Below are positions 1 through 7,607 of a stretch of 64,000 nt of DNA, piece after piece. The position numbers and the translations under genes were made by a program. The first letter of the stretch is position 1; the number at the start of each line of letters is the position of its first letter. The notes beneath the pieces are model-generated. The model saw nothing but the letters and a program-made list of their open reading frames with translations. It searched no databases and had not been told where the DNA came from. The DNA is from Macrococcoides bohemicum (GTDB lineage Bacteria > Bacillota > Bacilli > Staphylococcales > Staphylococcaceae): assembly GCF_042658685.1 (NCBI RefSeq), contig NZ_JBHSQY010000030.1; one strand, 5' to 3'.

Positions 1-46
1 CAGTGATAACATCCTTGTTAAATTGTTTATATCTGAAATAGTTCAT
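1..46 (-). CDS. IS6-family (IS431-like) transposase, N-terminal 15 codons only
   Basis: The frame begins with ATG at 44-46 and reads MNYFRYKQFNKDVIT to the window edge. This matches the start of the staphylococcal IS431/IS257 DDE transposase. A good ribosome-binding site (AAAGGAG) lies 8-14 bases upstream. The catalytic DDE domain is outside the window, so activity cannot be judged. The family transposes by cointegrate formation and often brings resistance genes, but no cargo is visible here. Confidence 0.85.
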   Translation of the reverse strand, partial: MNYFRYKQFNKDVIT

Positions 47-102
47 ACAGAAGACTCCTTTTTGTTAAAATTATACTATAAATTCAACTTTGCAACAGAA
101 CC
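1..102 (-). mobile_element. End of an IS431/IS257-type insertion sequence (IS6 family), partial
   Basis: Positions 87-102 read on the minus strand as GGTTCTGTTGCAAAGT, the terminal inverted repeat I recognise from IS431/IS257. It is followed by the short AT-rich leader and the transposase start. Only this end of the element is in the window; the rest lies to the left. The outer edge at 102 abuts the coding sequence of the neighbouring minus-strand gene, so the element lies inside or at the end of that gene. Identification rests on the repeat plus the transposase N-terminus. Confidence 0.88.
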
Positions 103-446
103 TTAAAGTTTATATATTCAACAGAATTTTTAGTGTAATTTTCTGCAATATTTTCCTCTACCCTATCTATAAATAGCCTTGCCATTGCTAAATAATTTAA
201 AAGGTAACGATTAGATTGATAATTAACTTCTGATTGTTCTTGGTCATTCAACTTTCCAATATATTCTAAGAGTTCTTTTGCATTTTCTTTTACCATAGAA
301 TAAACAATCTTCGTATTATTGATCTTACTAAAAGTCTTGTAAACTTTAGATAGCATATCTTCGTCTTGTGTACTTAAAAAATTACGTCCTATCATATTTT
401 TATCACCATTTTTATCCATAATATATTCTATAATTTGTTTTATCAT
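84..446 (-). CDS. Uncharacterised, HEPN-like protein truncated at its 3' end by the IS
   Basis: A 120-codon frame with ATG at 446 preceded by AAAGGAAAAG. The last residues (VLLQS) are encoded by the terminal repeat of the insertion sequence, so the natural C-terminus is lost. The remaining protein is charged and helical, with no signal peptide. Around residues 78-98 it carries an N-R-x3-N-Y-L-A-x2-R-x-F-I-D-x2-E pattern. I associate this with small HEPN-like proteins whose RNase motif (R-N-x-x-x-H) comes later, here beyond the break. That family link is inference. The product is probably non-functional. Confidence 0.5.
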   Translation of the reverse strand: MIKQIIEYIMDKNGDKNMIGRNFLSTQDEDMLSKVYKTFSKINNTKIVYSMVKENAKELLEYIGKLNDQEQSEVNYQSNRYLLNYLAMARLFIDRVEENIAENYTKNSVEYINFKVLLQS

Positions 447-488
447 GAAACTTTTCCTTTGAGTTATTTATAATATAATATTAGCTAA

Positions 489-581
489 TACATTGATATT
501 ATAGAAATTAATAATCTGGATAAAATAATTGTTGAAATGGTTGAAGCTGCAAGAGATAGTCTTGTAATAGGAATTAATTAA
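489..581 (+). pseudogene. Possible 3' remnant of a plus-strand gene
   Basis: An open frame of 30 codons runs from a stop at 486-488 to TAA at 579-581, ending in ...VEMVEAARDSLVIGIN. It has no convincing start or ribosome-binding site. It is followed at once by a strong hairpin terminator, as the tail of a real gene would be. I do not recognise the protein. It may be the surviving end of a gene deleted when the left edge was rearranged, or chance. Confidence 0.25.
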
Positions 582-585
582 ACAG

Positions 586-620
586 ATGAGAGCTAGTGTA
601 TATTCTAGCTCTCATTTATT
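586..620 (+). terminator. Rho-independent terminator after the remnant
   Basis: An 11-bp perfect stem (ATGAGAGCTAG / CTAGCTCTCAT) with an 8-base loop is followed by TTATT. It would end transcription of whatever plus-strand gene once ended at 581. Its tail is short, so strength is uncertain. Confidence 0.6.
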
Positions 621-758
621 GTGTAAATATATTCTCATTTATCAAATAAAATCACATATACAGCCCAAGATTAAAAAAAATACACTTTACATCGTGAAAC
701 AAAATAATTATCGTTAAACGTGCAATATTATTGTGTTTATATACATCAATACGACACA

Positions 759-790
759 AGGCATCCGATAGTGGATGCCTGTTTTATTTA
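759..790 (+). terminator. Orphan plus-strand terminator
   Basis: The 8-bp stem AGGCATCC / GGATGCCT with a 6-base loop is followed by GTTTTATTTA. No plus-strand gene precedes it within 170 bases. It may end an unannotated small RNA or be left from a deleted gene. The remainder of 447-885 is AT-rich and I see no other gene there. Confidence 0.6.
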
Positions 791-884
791 TATGTTTTGA
801 GCATCACATGTCAATCATAATAATAGACATTTGCTACGTAAGTGGCTTCAAATCTCTTTTGACGACACATTCAATTGAAACAAC

Positions 885-911
885 AAAACCTGCACCCAAA
901 TTGGGTGCAGG
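885..911 (-). terminator. katA terminator
   Basis: On the minus strand a 9-bp GC-rich stem (CCTGCACCC / GGGTGCAGG) is followed by TTTTGTTG, starting 15 bases after the catalase stop codon. Confidence 0.85.
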
Positions 912-925
912 CTTTAAAGATACTT

Positions 926-2404
926 TTATTCCACTGTTAAATCAACTTCATTTATATCAATATTCAGGGCAGCTGCTACACCTTGTCCGTATAATGGATC
1001 TGCTTTATAGCAATGTCTAATATGACGATGTTTAATTGGTGTTGAAACATCTTTCATTTCATTAGCTGTATTGATAAATAAACGTTTCTGTTCTTCTGGA
1101 GATAAAATATTAAATAATCTTCCAGGTTGTTCGAAATAATTATCATCATCTTCTCTAAAGTTCCATTCGTATACTGCACTATCAACTGCTAGTGCAGGTT
1201 TTTTATACTTTGCATCATCCTGATGGTGTTGATACTGATTTGGATAATAATTTGTATGACTACCTAAATTACCATCTACACGCATTGCACCATCTCTCGA
1301 GAATGGACATCCACCTGTAACTGCTTTAGGCGCATTTACAGGAATTTGATGATGGTTAACACCTAAACGGTATCTTTGCGCATCACCATATGAGAATAAT
1401 CTACCTTGCAACATTTTATCAGGTGAAAAATCTAAACCTGGGATAATATTTGTCGGAGCAAATGCAGCTTGTTCTACTTCAGCAAAATAATTCTCAGGGT
1501 TTCTATTTAATTCAAACTCTCCAACTGGTATTAATGGATACTCACCTTTATACCATACTTTTGTTAAGTCGAAAGGATTGTCTTTATGGTTGCTTGCTTG
1601 TTCCTCAGTCATCACTTGAATATACATTTTCCATTTAGGAAAATCTCCCGCTTCAATCGCATTGTATAAATCACGTTGACTTGATTCACGATCTGTCGCA
1701 ATAGTTTGCGCTGCTTCTTCTGAAGTTAAATTTTCAATGCCTTGCTCAGTTCTGAAATGGAATTTCACCCATACACGCTCTCCAGCATCGTTATACATAC
1801 TGTAAGTATGAGAACCAAATCCATGCATATGACGGAAACCTTTAGGAATACCGCGGTCACTCATCAAGATTGTAACTTGATGCAAAGCTTCTGGTAACGA
1901 AGTCCAGAAATCCCAATTACTTTCCGGATTGTGCATATTTGTTCTTGGATCTCTTTTAACAACGTGATTTAAGCTAGCAAATAACTTAGGATCACGGAAG
2001 AAGAATACCGGTGTATTATTACCTACTAAATCCCAGTTACCTTCTTCAGTATAGAATTTAAGTGCAAATCCACGGATATCACGTTCTGCTTCAGCAGCAC
2101 CACGTTCACCAGCAACTGTTGAGAATCGAGCAAACATTTGTGTTTGTTTACCAATTTCACTAAAAATCTTAGCATTTGTATACTTTGTGATATCATGCGT
2201 CACTGTAAATGTTCCGTATGCTCCACTTCCTTTTGCATGCATTCTTCTTTCAGGAATTACTTCACGATCGAAATGCGCCATCTGTTCTAAAAAGAAGATG
2301 TCCTGCATTACTAAAGGACCACGAGGACCTGCTGTCATAGAGTTTTCTCTGTCTCCAACTGGTGCGCCAAACAACCCTCTTAACTGATTATTATTCTCTG
2401 TCAT
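926..2404 (-). CDS. katA: Catalase KatA (monofunctional haem catalase)
   Basis: Converts hydrogen peroxide to water and oxygen in the cytoplasm. At 492 residues it is a small-subunit, clade 3 type catalase, close to the roughly 505 of the staphylococcal enzyme. Visible landmarks are the distal haem His56 in RRMHAKGSGA, the catalytic Asn in VGNNTP (about 129-130) and the proximal haem-ligand Tyr338 in RLFSYGD, so it should be active. The ATG is preceded by AAGGAGG. It is a single gene with its own promoter and terminator, divergent from a permease. The overlapping PerR box indicates induction by peroxide through PerR derepression. Confidence 0.97.
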   Translation of the reverse strand: MTENNNQLRGLFGAPVGDRENSMTAGPRGPLVMQDIFFLEQMAHFDREVIPERRMHAKGSGAYGTFTVTHDITKYTNAKIFSEIGKQTQMFARFSTVAGERGAAEAERDIRGFALKFYTEEGNWDLVGNNTPVFFFRDPKLFASLNHVVKRDPRTNMHNPESNWDFWTSLPEALHQVTILMSDRGIPKGFRHMHGFGSHTYSMYNDAGERVWVKFHFRTEQGIENLTSEEAAQTIATDRESSQRDLYNAIEAGDFPKWKMYIQVMTEEQASNHKDNPFDLTKVWYKGEYPLIPVGEFELNRNPENYFAEVEQAAFAPTNIIPGLDFSPDKMLQGRLFSYGDAQRYRLGVNHHQIPVNAPKAVTGGCPFSRDGAMRVDGNLGSHTNYYPNQYQHHQDDAKYKKPALAVDSAVYEWNFREDDDNYFEQPGRLFNILSPEEQKRLFINTANEMKDVSTPIKHRHIRHCYKADPLYGQGVAAALNIDINEVDLTVE

Positions 2405-2446
2405 ATAAATTTCCTCCTTGATAATAACGATATGTAATCGCCTTAT

Positions 2447-2483
2447 TTATAATTATTATAATCTAGGACGTCTGATAAAGCAA
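2447..2483 (-). promoter_or_regulatory. katA promoter with overlapping PerR box
   Basis: TTATAATTATTATAA at 2447-2461 matches the PerR consensus TTATAATNATTATAA exactly. A SigA-type promoter on the minus strand has -35 TTGCTT (2478-2483), a 17-base spacer and -10 TATAAT (2455-2460). The -10 therefore lies inside the operator, so bound PerR should block RNA polymerase. Control by PerR is inferred from the site; the repressor gene is not in the window. Confidence 0.85.
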
Positions 2484-2582
2484 TTTAATTATTTCTTAAA
2501 TTTATTACAGTTGAAAAAGCCGTCATTAAGCGGTCCCTTTACACTTTAATACATAAAAGCATAAACGCATTAAAACTTTTAC

Positions 2583-2611
2583 TTGATAAATTTTTAGAAT
2601 AGCCATACAAT
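2583..2611 (+). promoter_or_regulatory. Probable SigA promoter of the amino acid permease
   Basis: TTGATA (2583-2588), a 17-base spacer and TACAAT (2606-2611), 56 bases upstream of the permease ATG. No operator that I recognise overlaps it. Confidence 0.55.
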
Positions 2612-2667
2612 ATTAAACATATTATCATTTATATTTATAAATCAGCGAAAGAAAGTAAGGTGTTGTT

Positions 2668-4107
2668 ATGGAAAAGAAACAGATGGATAGAGATTTAAAA
2701 ACGCGTCATATATCAATGATTGCAATCGGAGGCTCTATTGGTACAGGTTTATTTATGGCAAGTGGTGCTGTAATTTCACAGGCAGGTCCTGGTGGTGCAA
2801 TCGTCGCATATGCAATTATCGGAATTATGATATATTTTCTGATGACAGCACTCGGAGAACTCGCTACATTTTATCCTGTATCTGGGGCATTTAATGCATA
2901 TGCCAGTCGCTTTATTGATCCCGCTGCCGGGTTTACAGCAGGCTGGTTATATTGGATTATCTGGAGTTTAGTAACAAGTGTTGATATTTTAACTGCTTCA
3001 CAAGTATTAAGTTACTGGGAAATTTTCGGAGGTCTTCATCCTTTTATATGGTGTCTTATATTTTTAGCTTTATTATTTGCATTAAATGCATTTTCAGTAA
3101 AATCATTTGGTGAAGCTGAATTCTGGTTCAGTATTATTAAAGTAGCGACGATTATTATCTTCTTAATTATGGGATTATTATTAATATTCGGTATTATCGG
3201 TGGAGAACCTATCGGATTTAAAAATTTCTCTATCGGAGATGCACCTTTCCATAACGGTATTCTTGGTTTGCTTGGTGTACTCGTTGTTGCTGGTTTCTCT
3301 TTTGGTGGTACTGAAGTAGTTGCTGTAACTGCAGGAGAATCAGAAAACCCACAAGAATCAATGCCGAAAGCAATCAAACAAGTTTTCTGGAGAATTTTAT
3401 TATTCTACATCGGTTCAATATTTATTATCGCTTGTATTATTCCTTATACTGACCCGAGATTATTAAATCAAAATAGCGATGTTGCGATGAGCCCATTTAC
3501 AATTATCTTTGAAAAAGTTGGGATTCTGTTTGCTGCTTCAGTAATGAATACAATTATTTTAACAGCAGTTTTAAGTGCTGGTAATTCAGGTTTATATGCA
3601 ACGAGCAGATTACTCTTTTCTTTAAGTCAGGATGGTAAGGCTCCTCGTTTCTTAGGGAATTTAAATAAGAATAAAATGCCGTTCAATGCGTTACTTGTAA
3701 CAACAACATTTATCATTATCATATTAATTTATGCCAATATAAATATGGGTGGTTATGGTAAGCTACTGAACATGGTCGGTTCATTAATCTTAATTGTATG
3801 GGCAATCAGTATCATTAGTCATATACGTTTGCGTCAAGCAATAAAAGCACAAGGAAAAAGTGTTAATCAGCTGTTACCATTTAAAGCACCACTATATCCA
3901 GTCGGTCCGATAATTGTCCTTATAACAATCGCCTTTTTGATGATTGGTCAATCATTTGCTGATATTCAGGCAATGAACTGGGTTAAAGTGTTTGAATCTT
4001 TCTTACCATTAATGGTTGCTTTAGCCGTATATTTCTCTTATAAAGTTATACGTAAAGTTAATGTTATCCCACCTCAAAAAATTAATTTAGATGAACATCA
4101 GCTATAA
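2668..4107 (+). CDS. Amino acid permease (APC superfamily, AAT family)
   Basis: Predicted proton-coupled amino acid importer of the cytoplasmic membrane, 479 residues with about 12 hydrophobic segments. The N-terminus (LKTRHISMIAIGGSIGTGLF) is the family hallmark that forms the substrate site in helix 1; the GELATFYPVSGAF segment and the GGTEVVAVTAGES segment also fit. Members transport lysine, GABA, proline, histidine or others, and substrate cannot be read from sequence. The S. aureus gene in the same place beside katA has been annotated as a lysine or GABA permease. Start ATG is preceded by AAGTAAGGTG. Monocistronic, ending in a strong hairpin. Confidence 0.88.
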   Translation: MEKKQMDRDLKTRHISMIAIGGSIGTGLFMASGAVISQAGPGGAIVAYAIIGIMIYFLMTALGELATFYPVSGAFNAYASRFIDPAAGFTAGWLYWIIWSLVTSVDILTASQVLSYWEIFGGLHPFIWCLIFLALLFALNAFSVKSFGEAEFWFSIIKVATIIIFLIMGLLLIFGIIGGEPIGFKNFSIGDAPFHNGILGLLGVLVVAGFSFGGTEVVAVTAGESENPQESMPKAIKQVFWRILLFYIGSIFIIACIIPYTDPRLLNQNSDVAMSPFTIIFEKVGILFAASVMNTIILTAVLSAGNSGLYATSRLLFSLSQDGKAPRFLGNLNKNKMPFNALLVTTTFIIIILIYANINMGGYGKLLNMVGSLILIVWAISIISHIRLRQAIKAQGKSVNQLLPFKAPLYPVGPIIVLITIAFLMIGQSFADIQAMNWVKVFESFLPLMVALAVYFSYKVIRKVNVIPPQKINLDEHQL

Positions 4108-4112
4108 AATCA

Positions 4113-4150
4113 CCCTTTACAATGTACTGTACATTGTAAAGGGTTTCTTT
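4113..4150 (+). terminator. Permease terminator
   Basis: A 15-bp complementary arm pair (CCCTTTACAATGTAC / GTACATTGTAAAGGG) with a minimal loop is followed by TTTCTTTG, just after the permease stop. Confidence 0.85.
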
Positions 4151-4181
4151 GTATAATTAAAGTAACAAAGGAGTGATTAGG

Positions 4182-4499
4182 ATGAGTGCAGGACAAACGA
4201 ACCTATTTGATAATGTATTAAAAACAGATGAAAAATTTGTTATCGTCGTACAAGGTGTCTACGAAAAGAATGGGCAAATCATCAAAAAAATATTAAGAGA
4301 ATATTCAAGTTTAGATATTACTGCAATGCACCGTTTATTTGAACATTTAAAAGATACTTATCTCTCTGAACCATTTGAAGATCATATGGTATTTTATGAT
4401 ATTTCAGTATATACAAACGAAGATTATGCTGCTGACAATCTTTTCGCGCATACGAAACGACTACGTGGCAGCAATACATGGACTCATACTCCAAAATAA
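4182..4499 (+). CDS. Uncharacterised small protein (105 aa)
   Basis: I do not recognise this family. The start is ATG 4182: AAAGGAG at 4167-4173 lies 8 bases upstream and would overlap the alternative GTG at 4173. The protein is soluble, mixed alpha/beta by appearance, with no signal peptide or membrane segment and no cysteine. The central part is beta-like (KFVIVVQGVY), followed by a charged helix (MHRLFEHLKDTYL). It stands alone between a permease terminator and its own terminator, so context gives no function. Ribosome-binding site and coding-like composition support a real gene. Confidence 0.7.
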   Translation: MSAGQTNLFDNVLKTDEKFVIVVQGVYEKNGQIIKKILREYSSLDITAMHRLFEHLKDTYLSEPFEDHMVFYDISVYTNEDYAADNLFAHTKRLRGSNTWTHTPK

Positions 4500-4530
4500 A
4501 GAGACGTCATAAGACGTCTCTTTATTTATA
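4500..4530. terminator. Bidirectional terminator between the 105-aa gene and panD
   Basis: The 9-bp stem AGAGACGTC / GACGTCTCT with a 4-base loop has T-rich sequence on both strands, so it can end both the plus-strand small gene and the minus-strand pan operon. Confidence 0.8.
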
Positions 4531-4909
4531 AAACGATTGTATGTGCAGTTTCATGCAGCAATGATTTAATCTTATTATTCTCATCCATCACCACTACTTT
4601 GGGTTCGTGATGTTTCAATTCTTCTTCGTTTAATTGTGCATAAGAAATAATGATAATAATATCATCAACTTGTACTAATCGGGCTGCCGCACCATTTAAA
4701 CAAACAACGCCACTTCCTCTTTCTCCAGATATAACATATGTTTCAAGACGAGCACCGTTATTATTATTGACGATTTGTACTTTTTCATTTGGTAAAATGT
4801 CTACTGCATCCAATATGTCCTGATCAATAGTAATGCTACCAACATAGTTTAAATTTGCTTCTGTAACGCGTGCACGGTGAATTTTACCGTTCATCATTGT
4901 TCTAATCAC
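4526..4909 (-). CDS. panD: Aspartate 1-decarboxylase proenzyme PanD
   Basis: Decarboxylates L-aspartate to beta-alanine for pantothenate and CoA synthesis. The 127-residue length is typical. The self-cleavage site Gly24-Ser25 in NYVGSITID, which creates the pyruvoyl group, is intact, as is Lys9 (MNGKIHRA). It is the last gene of panB-panC-panD; its start directly abuts the panC stop, so the operon probably supplies both precursors of pantothenate together. Confidence 0.97.
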   Translation of the reverse strand: MIRTMMNGKIHRARVTEANLNYVGSITIDQDILDAVDILPNEKVQIVNNNNGARLETYVISGERGSGVVCLNGAAARLVQVDDIIIIISYAQLNEEELKHHEPKVVVMDENNKIKSLLHETAHTIVL

Positions 4910-5764
4910 TTATTGTTCATCCTTTAAAATAATATTATCAATCAATCTTGCTTGACTATACTTTACAGCGAGTGAAATAAATACTTGTGACTCAATCATA
5001 GCAACTTGCTTAAGCTCAGGGTAACTATAAATGGCTACTTCATCAATAAAACCCGCTGTATGTTGTGATAAATATGTTTTAATCGCATTTTCAATCACTT
5101 CAACACTGCGCTCACCATTATCGTATAATGTCTTCGCAACTTTTAAACTTTGTGATAATGCGACCGCTTCTGTGCGCTCAGTTTCAGTTAAATAAACATT
5201 CCTTGAGCTTTTCGCCAACCCATCTGCTTCACGCACTATATCTATCCCTACGATTTCAACAGAATGATTCATCTCTGCAACCATTTGTTCAATAATCGCA
5301 AGTTGTTGCGCATCTTTTTTCCCGAAATACGCTTTATCTGGTAGAACGATATTAAAGAGTTTATTCACAACCGTTACGACACCATCGAAATGACCAGGTC
5401 GTTTCGCACCTTCTAATACTTGCGCCATCGCACCTACTGTCAGTTGTATTTGCAATGGTCTTGGATACATTTCTTCTGGTTCTGGCGCAAATACATAATC
5501 AATACCGTTCTCAGCTAAAAATGCTTGATCCTGATCAATTTGTCTTGGATAATCCTCATAATCTTCATTCGGGCCAAATTGTAATGGGTTCACAAAAATA
5601 CTTGCAATGACAACATCGTTCTCACTTTGTGCACGTTTCATTAATGTCATATGGCCTTCATGTAAGGCACCCATCGTAGGTACAAGTCCGATACTTTTAT
5701 TTTCTTTTTTTAACGCCTTAATGATACTTTGCATTTCTTTTATCGTTGTTATTTTTTTAGTCAA
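4910..5764 (-). CDS. panC: Pantothenate synthetase PanC
   Basis: Joins pantoate and beta-alanine using ATP, through a pantoyl-adenylate intermediate, in the cytoplasm. The 284-residue protein has the nucleotidyltransferase signature PTMGALHEGH at 29-38 and the conserved FGKKDAQQ and KSSRN segments of the active site. It lies 2 bases after panB and directly before panD in one operon. Length and motifs are complete. Confidence 0.97.
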   Translation of the reverse strand: MTKKITTIKEMQSIIKALKKENKSIGLVPTMGALHEGHMTLMKRAQSENDVVIASIFVNPLQFGPNEDYEDYPRQIDQDQAFLAENGIDYVFAPEPEEMYPRPLQIQLTVGAMAQVLEGAKRPGHFDGVVTVVNKLFNIVLPDKAYFGKKDAQQLAIIEQMVAEMNHSVEIVGIDIVREADGLAKSSRNVYLTETERTEAVALSQSLKVAKTLYDNGERSVEVIENAIKTYLSQHTAGFIDEVAIYSYPELKQVAMIESQVFISLAVKYSQARLIDNIILKDEQ

Positions 5765-5766
5765 TT

Positions 5767-6597
5767 TTAAACCTCACCTTTATTTAATTCATCCATAATT
5801 TTAGCTTTGTATGTGTATTCCTCACTTGGGAATACGCCTGCTTTTACTTCTTCATTAAATTGTTGTATGGCATCAACACCTCTAGAAAAGTCGCCATATA
5901 CTTTTACGAATTTCGCACGGTGCTCTTGCTCATATTGCAAGATATCATGATACACAAGCACTTGCCCGTCCGTACCATTTCCTGCACCGATACCAATAAT
6001 CGGTATGTTCACTGACTGACTGATTGTTTCAGCTAAGTCACTTGGAATCACTTCTAATACGATCATGATGGCACCTGCAGCCTCCATCGCTTTACAATCT
6101 TCAATGAGTTGTGTTGCGGCATCTTTAGTCTTCGCTTGTACACTATAACCCATAACACCAACAGATTGTGGCGTTAATCCTAAATGCGCGACAACTGGTA
6201 TCCCAATTTGTTTACAACGTGCAACGAAATCTGTTAAATGTGCACCTTCTGCTTTAATTGCATTCGCATTTGTTGTTTGATATAACGTTAATGCATTATT
6301 CAAATCTTGTTCCATACTGATGCCGACACTACCTATCGGCATATCGACAATCACAAATGTATTCGGCGCACCACGACGCACTGCTCGTCCGTGATGAATC
6401 ATGTCATCTAGTGTAACCTGTACTGTCGTATCATATCCTAACACTGTCATACCAAGACTATCTCCAACAAGTATCGTGTCAATACCTGCTTTTTCAACTT
6501 GTCTTGCACTTGGATAATCATATGCAGTCAGCATCGTAATCTTTTCACCGTTCTGTTTCATCTTGTATAAATCTTGAGTTGTTCTCAAATTCTTCAC
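5767..6597 (-). CDS. panB: Ketopantoate hydroxymethyltransferase PanB
   Basis: Transfers a hydroxymethyl group from methylenetetrahydrofolate to 2-oxoisovalerate to give ketopantoate, the first committed pantothenate step. The 276-residue TIM-barrel protein has MLTAYDYPSAR near residue 22, the metal-binding GDSLGM segment, and the catalytic Glu in the LEVIP region. It is the first gene of panBCD, with AAAAGGTG upstream of ATG and its own promoter. The next enzyme, PanE, is encoded divergently. Confidence 0.97.
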   Translation of the reverse strand: MKNLRTTQDLYKMKQNGEKITMLTAYDYPSARQVEKAGIDTILVGDSLGMTVLGYDTTVQVTLDDMIHHGRAVRRGAPNTFVIVDMPIGSVGISMEQDLNNALTLYQTTNANAIKAEGAHLTDFVARCKQIGIPVVAHLGLTPQSVGVMGYSVQAKTKDAATQLIEDCKAMEAAGAIMIVLEVIPSDLAETISQSVNIPIIGIGAGNGTDGQVLVYHDILQYEQEHRAKFVKVYGDFSRGVDAIQQFNEEVKAGVFPSEEYTYKAKIMDELNKGEV

Positions 6598-6618
6598 ACC
6601 TTTTTTGATAGTATATAC

Positions 6619-6647
6619 ATTATAGTGTGTAAAGGATTATGTGTATA
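6619..6647 (-). promoter_or_regulatory. Probable panBCD promoter
   Basis: On the minus strand TATACA (6642-6647), a 17-base spacer and TATAAT (6619-6624), about 20 bases upstream of the panB start. It lies in the 100-bp panB-panE intergenic region; I found no equally clear promoter for panE there. Confidence 0.5.
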
Positions 6648-6700
6648 GTTTAATATAATAATATATTAGTGAAATAATTTATTATACGAGGAGAATTATG

Positions 6701-7564
6701 ATGAAGAATATAGCAATTATTGGTGCTGGTGCTGTCGGAAGTATTATACTGCATCTCATATCAAACGATAAATCTCTTAATATCGATATATTTGCGACAA
6801 AAAACAGAGGCATCAACTTACAAATAGATAATAAAAAAATATCGTTACCCTACAATACACAAATGCTAATAGAATCATCTAAAAAATACGATGTCATATT
6901 TATTACAACAAAAGCATATACATTAAAAGACATCATACCCTATATTGATAATATAACGCACCCTGAAACAATTATTATCATTTGCCAGAATGGTTACTCT
7001 CAAACAGAGCGAATAACGCATCCTAACACCTTCCATGCAGTCGTCTATATTAGCGGACAGAAAAAAGATGATATCGTAATATATTTTAGAGATAATCGAC
7101 TTGTATTGCCGAACAATGTGCATACAAAAAAACTGCAATCGATATTTCTAAATACAGACCTTGATATATCTATTAGCGATGAATATCTTCAACAAATCTG
7201 GTTTAAACTGCTTGTTAATCTCGGCATCAACTCAATGACGGCATTAACGAAAAATACCGCACAAATATTAAAAGTAGAGGAAGTTAATCAGGCTTTAATT
7301 CAGTTATTAAAAGAAGGTATCACAGTGGCAAATAAAGACGGATTGTCATTTAACGATGATACGATAGATGAAATAATCAGTATATATAAGGGCTATCCTG
7401 ATCATATGGGCACATCTATGTATTATGATGTACTAGCAAATGCATTAACAGAATATGAGTTTATTCAGGGATATATTTATGAGCGTGCAAGACATCATCA
7501 ATTAAGTACCCCTACACTAGACATCGTTTATGCACTATTAAAAGGGTATCAGTATAATCGATAA
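6701..7564 (+). CDS. panE: 2-dehydropantoate 2-reductase (PanE/ApbA family)
   Basis: NADPH-dependent reduction of ketopantoate to pantoate, the step between PanB and PanC. The N-terminal Rossmann motif (IIGAGAVGS) is at about 6-14. The conserved TTKAYTL segment carries the catalytic Lys. The C-terminal helical domain has KLLVNLGINSMTAL, the Lys-Asn-Asn pattern of this family. Two adjacent ATGs exist at 6698 and 6701; GAGGAG at 6688-6693 is better placed for the second. Divergence from panBCD supports the pathway role. Terminated by a strong bidirectional hairpin. Confidence 0.92.
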   Translation: MKNIAIIGAGAVGSIILHLISNDKSLNIDIFATKNRGINLQIDNKKISLPYNTQMLIESSKKYDVIFITTKAYTLKDIIPYIDNITHPETIIIICQNGYSQTERITHPNTFHAVVYISGQKKDDIVIYFRDNRLVLPNNVHTKKLQSIFLNTDLDISISDEYLQQIWFKLLVNLGINSMTALTKNTAQILKVEEVNQALIQLLKEGITVANKDGLSFNDDTIDEIISIYKGYPDHMGTSMYYDVLANALTEYEFIQGYIYERARHHQLSTPTLDIVYALLKGYQYNR

Positions 7565-7607
7565 AAAAACGCAGGTCATTATTAATTTAATGACCTGCGT
7601 TTTTTTA
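7563..7607. terminator. Bidirectional terminator between panE and the HAD gene
   Basis: A 12-13 bp stem (ACGCAGGTCATTA / AATGACCTGCGT) is flanked by an A7 run on the left and a T7 run on the right, so it serves both converging units. Confidence 0.9.

Noticed and set aside
775..1020. 81-codon plus-strand frame overlapping the katA 3' end
   Set aside because: It runs antisense through the katA terminator and coding sequence and has no ribosome-binding site; it is a shadow frame.
3036..3377. 113-codon minus-strand frame inside the permease gene
   Set aside because: Fully antisense to a well-supported membrane protein gene; low-complexity composition typical of the reverse of hydrophobic codons.
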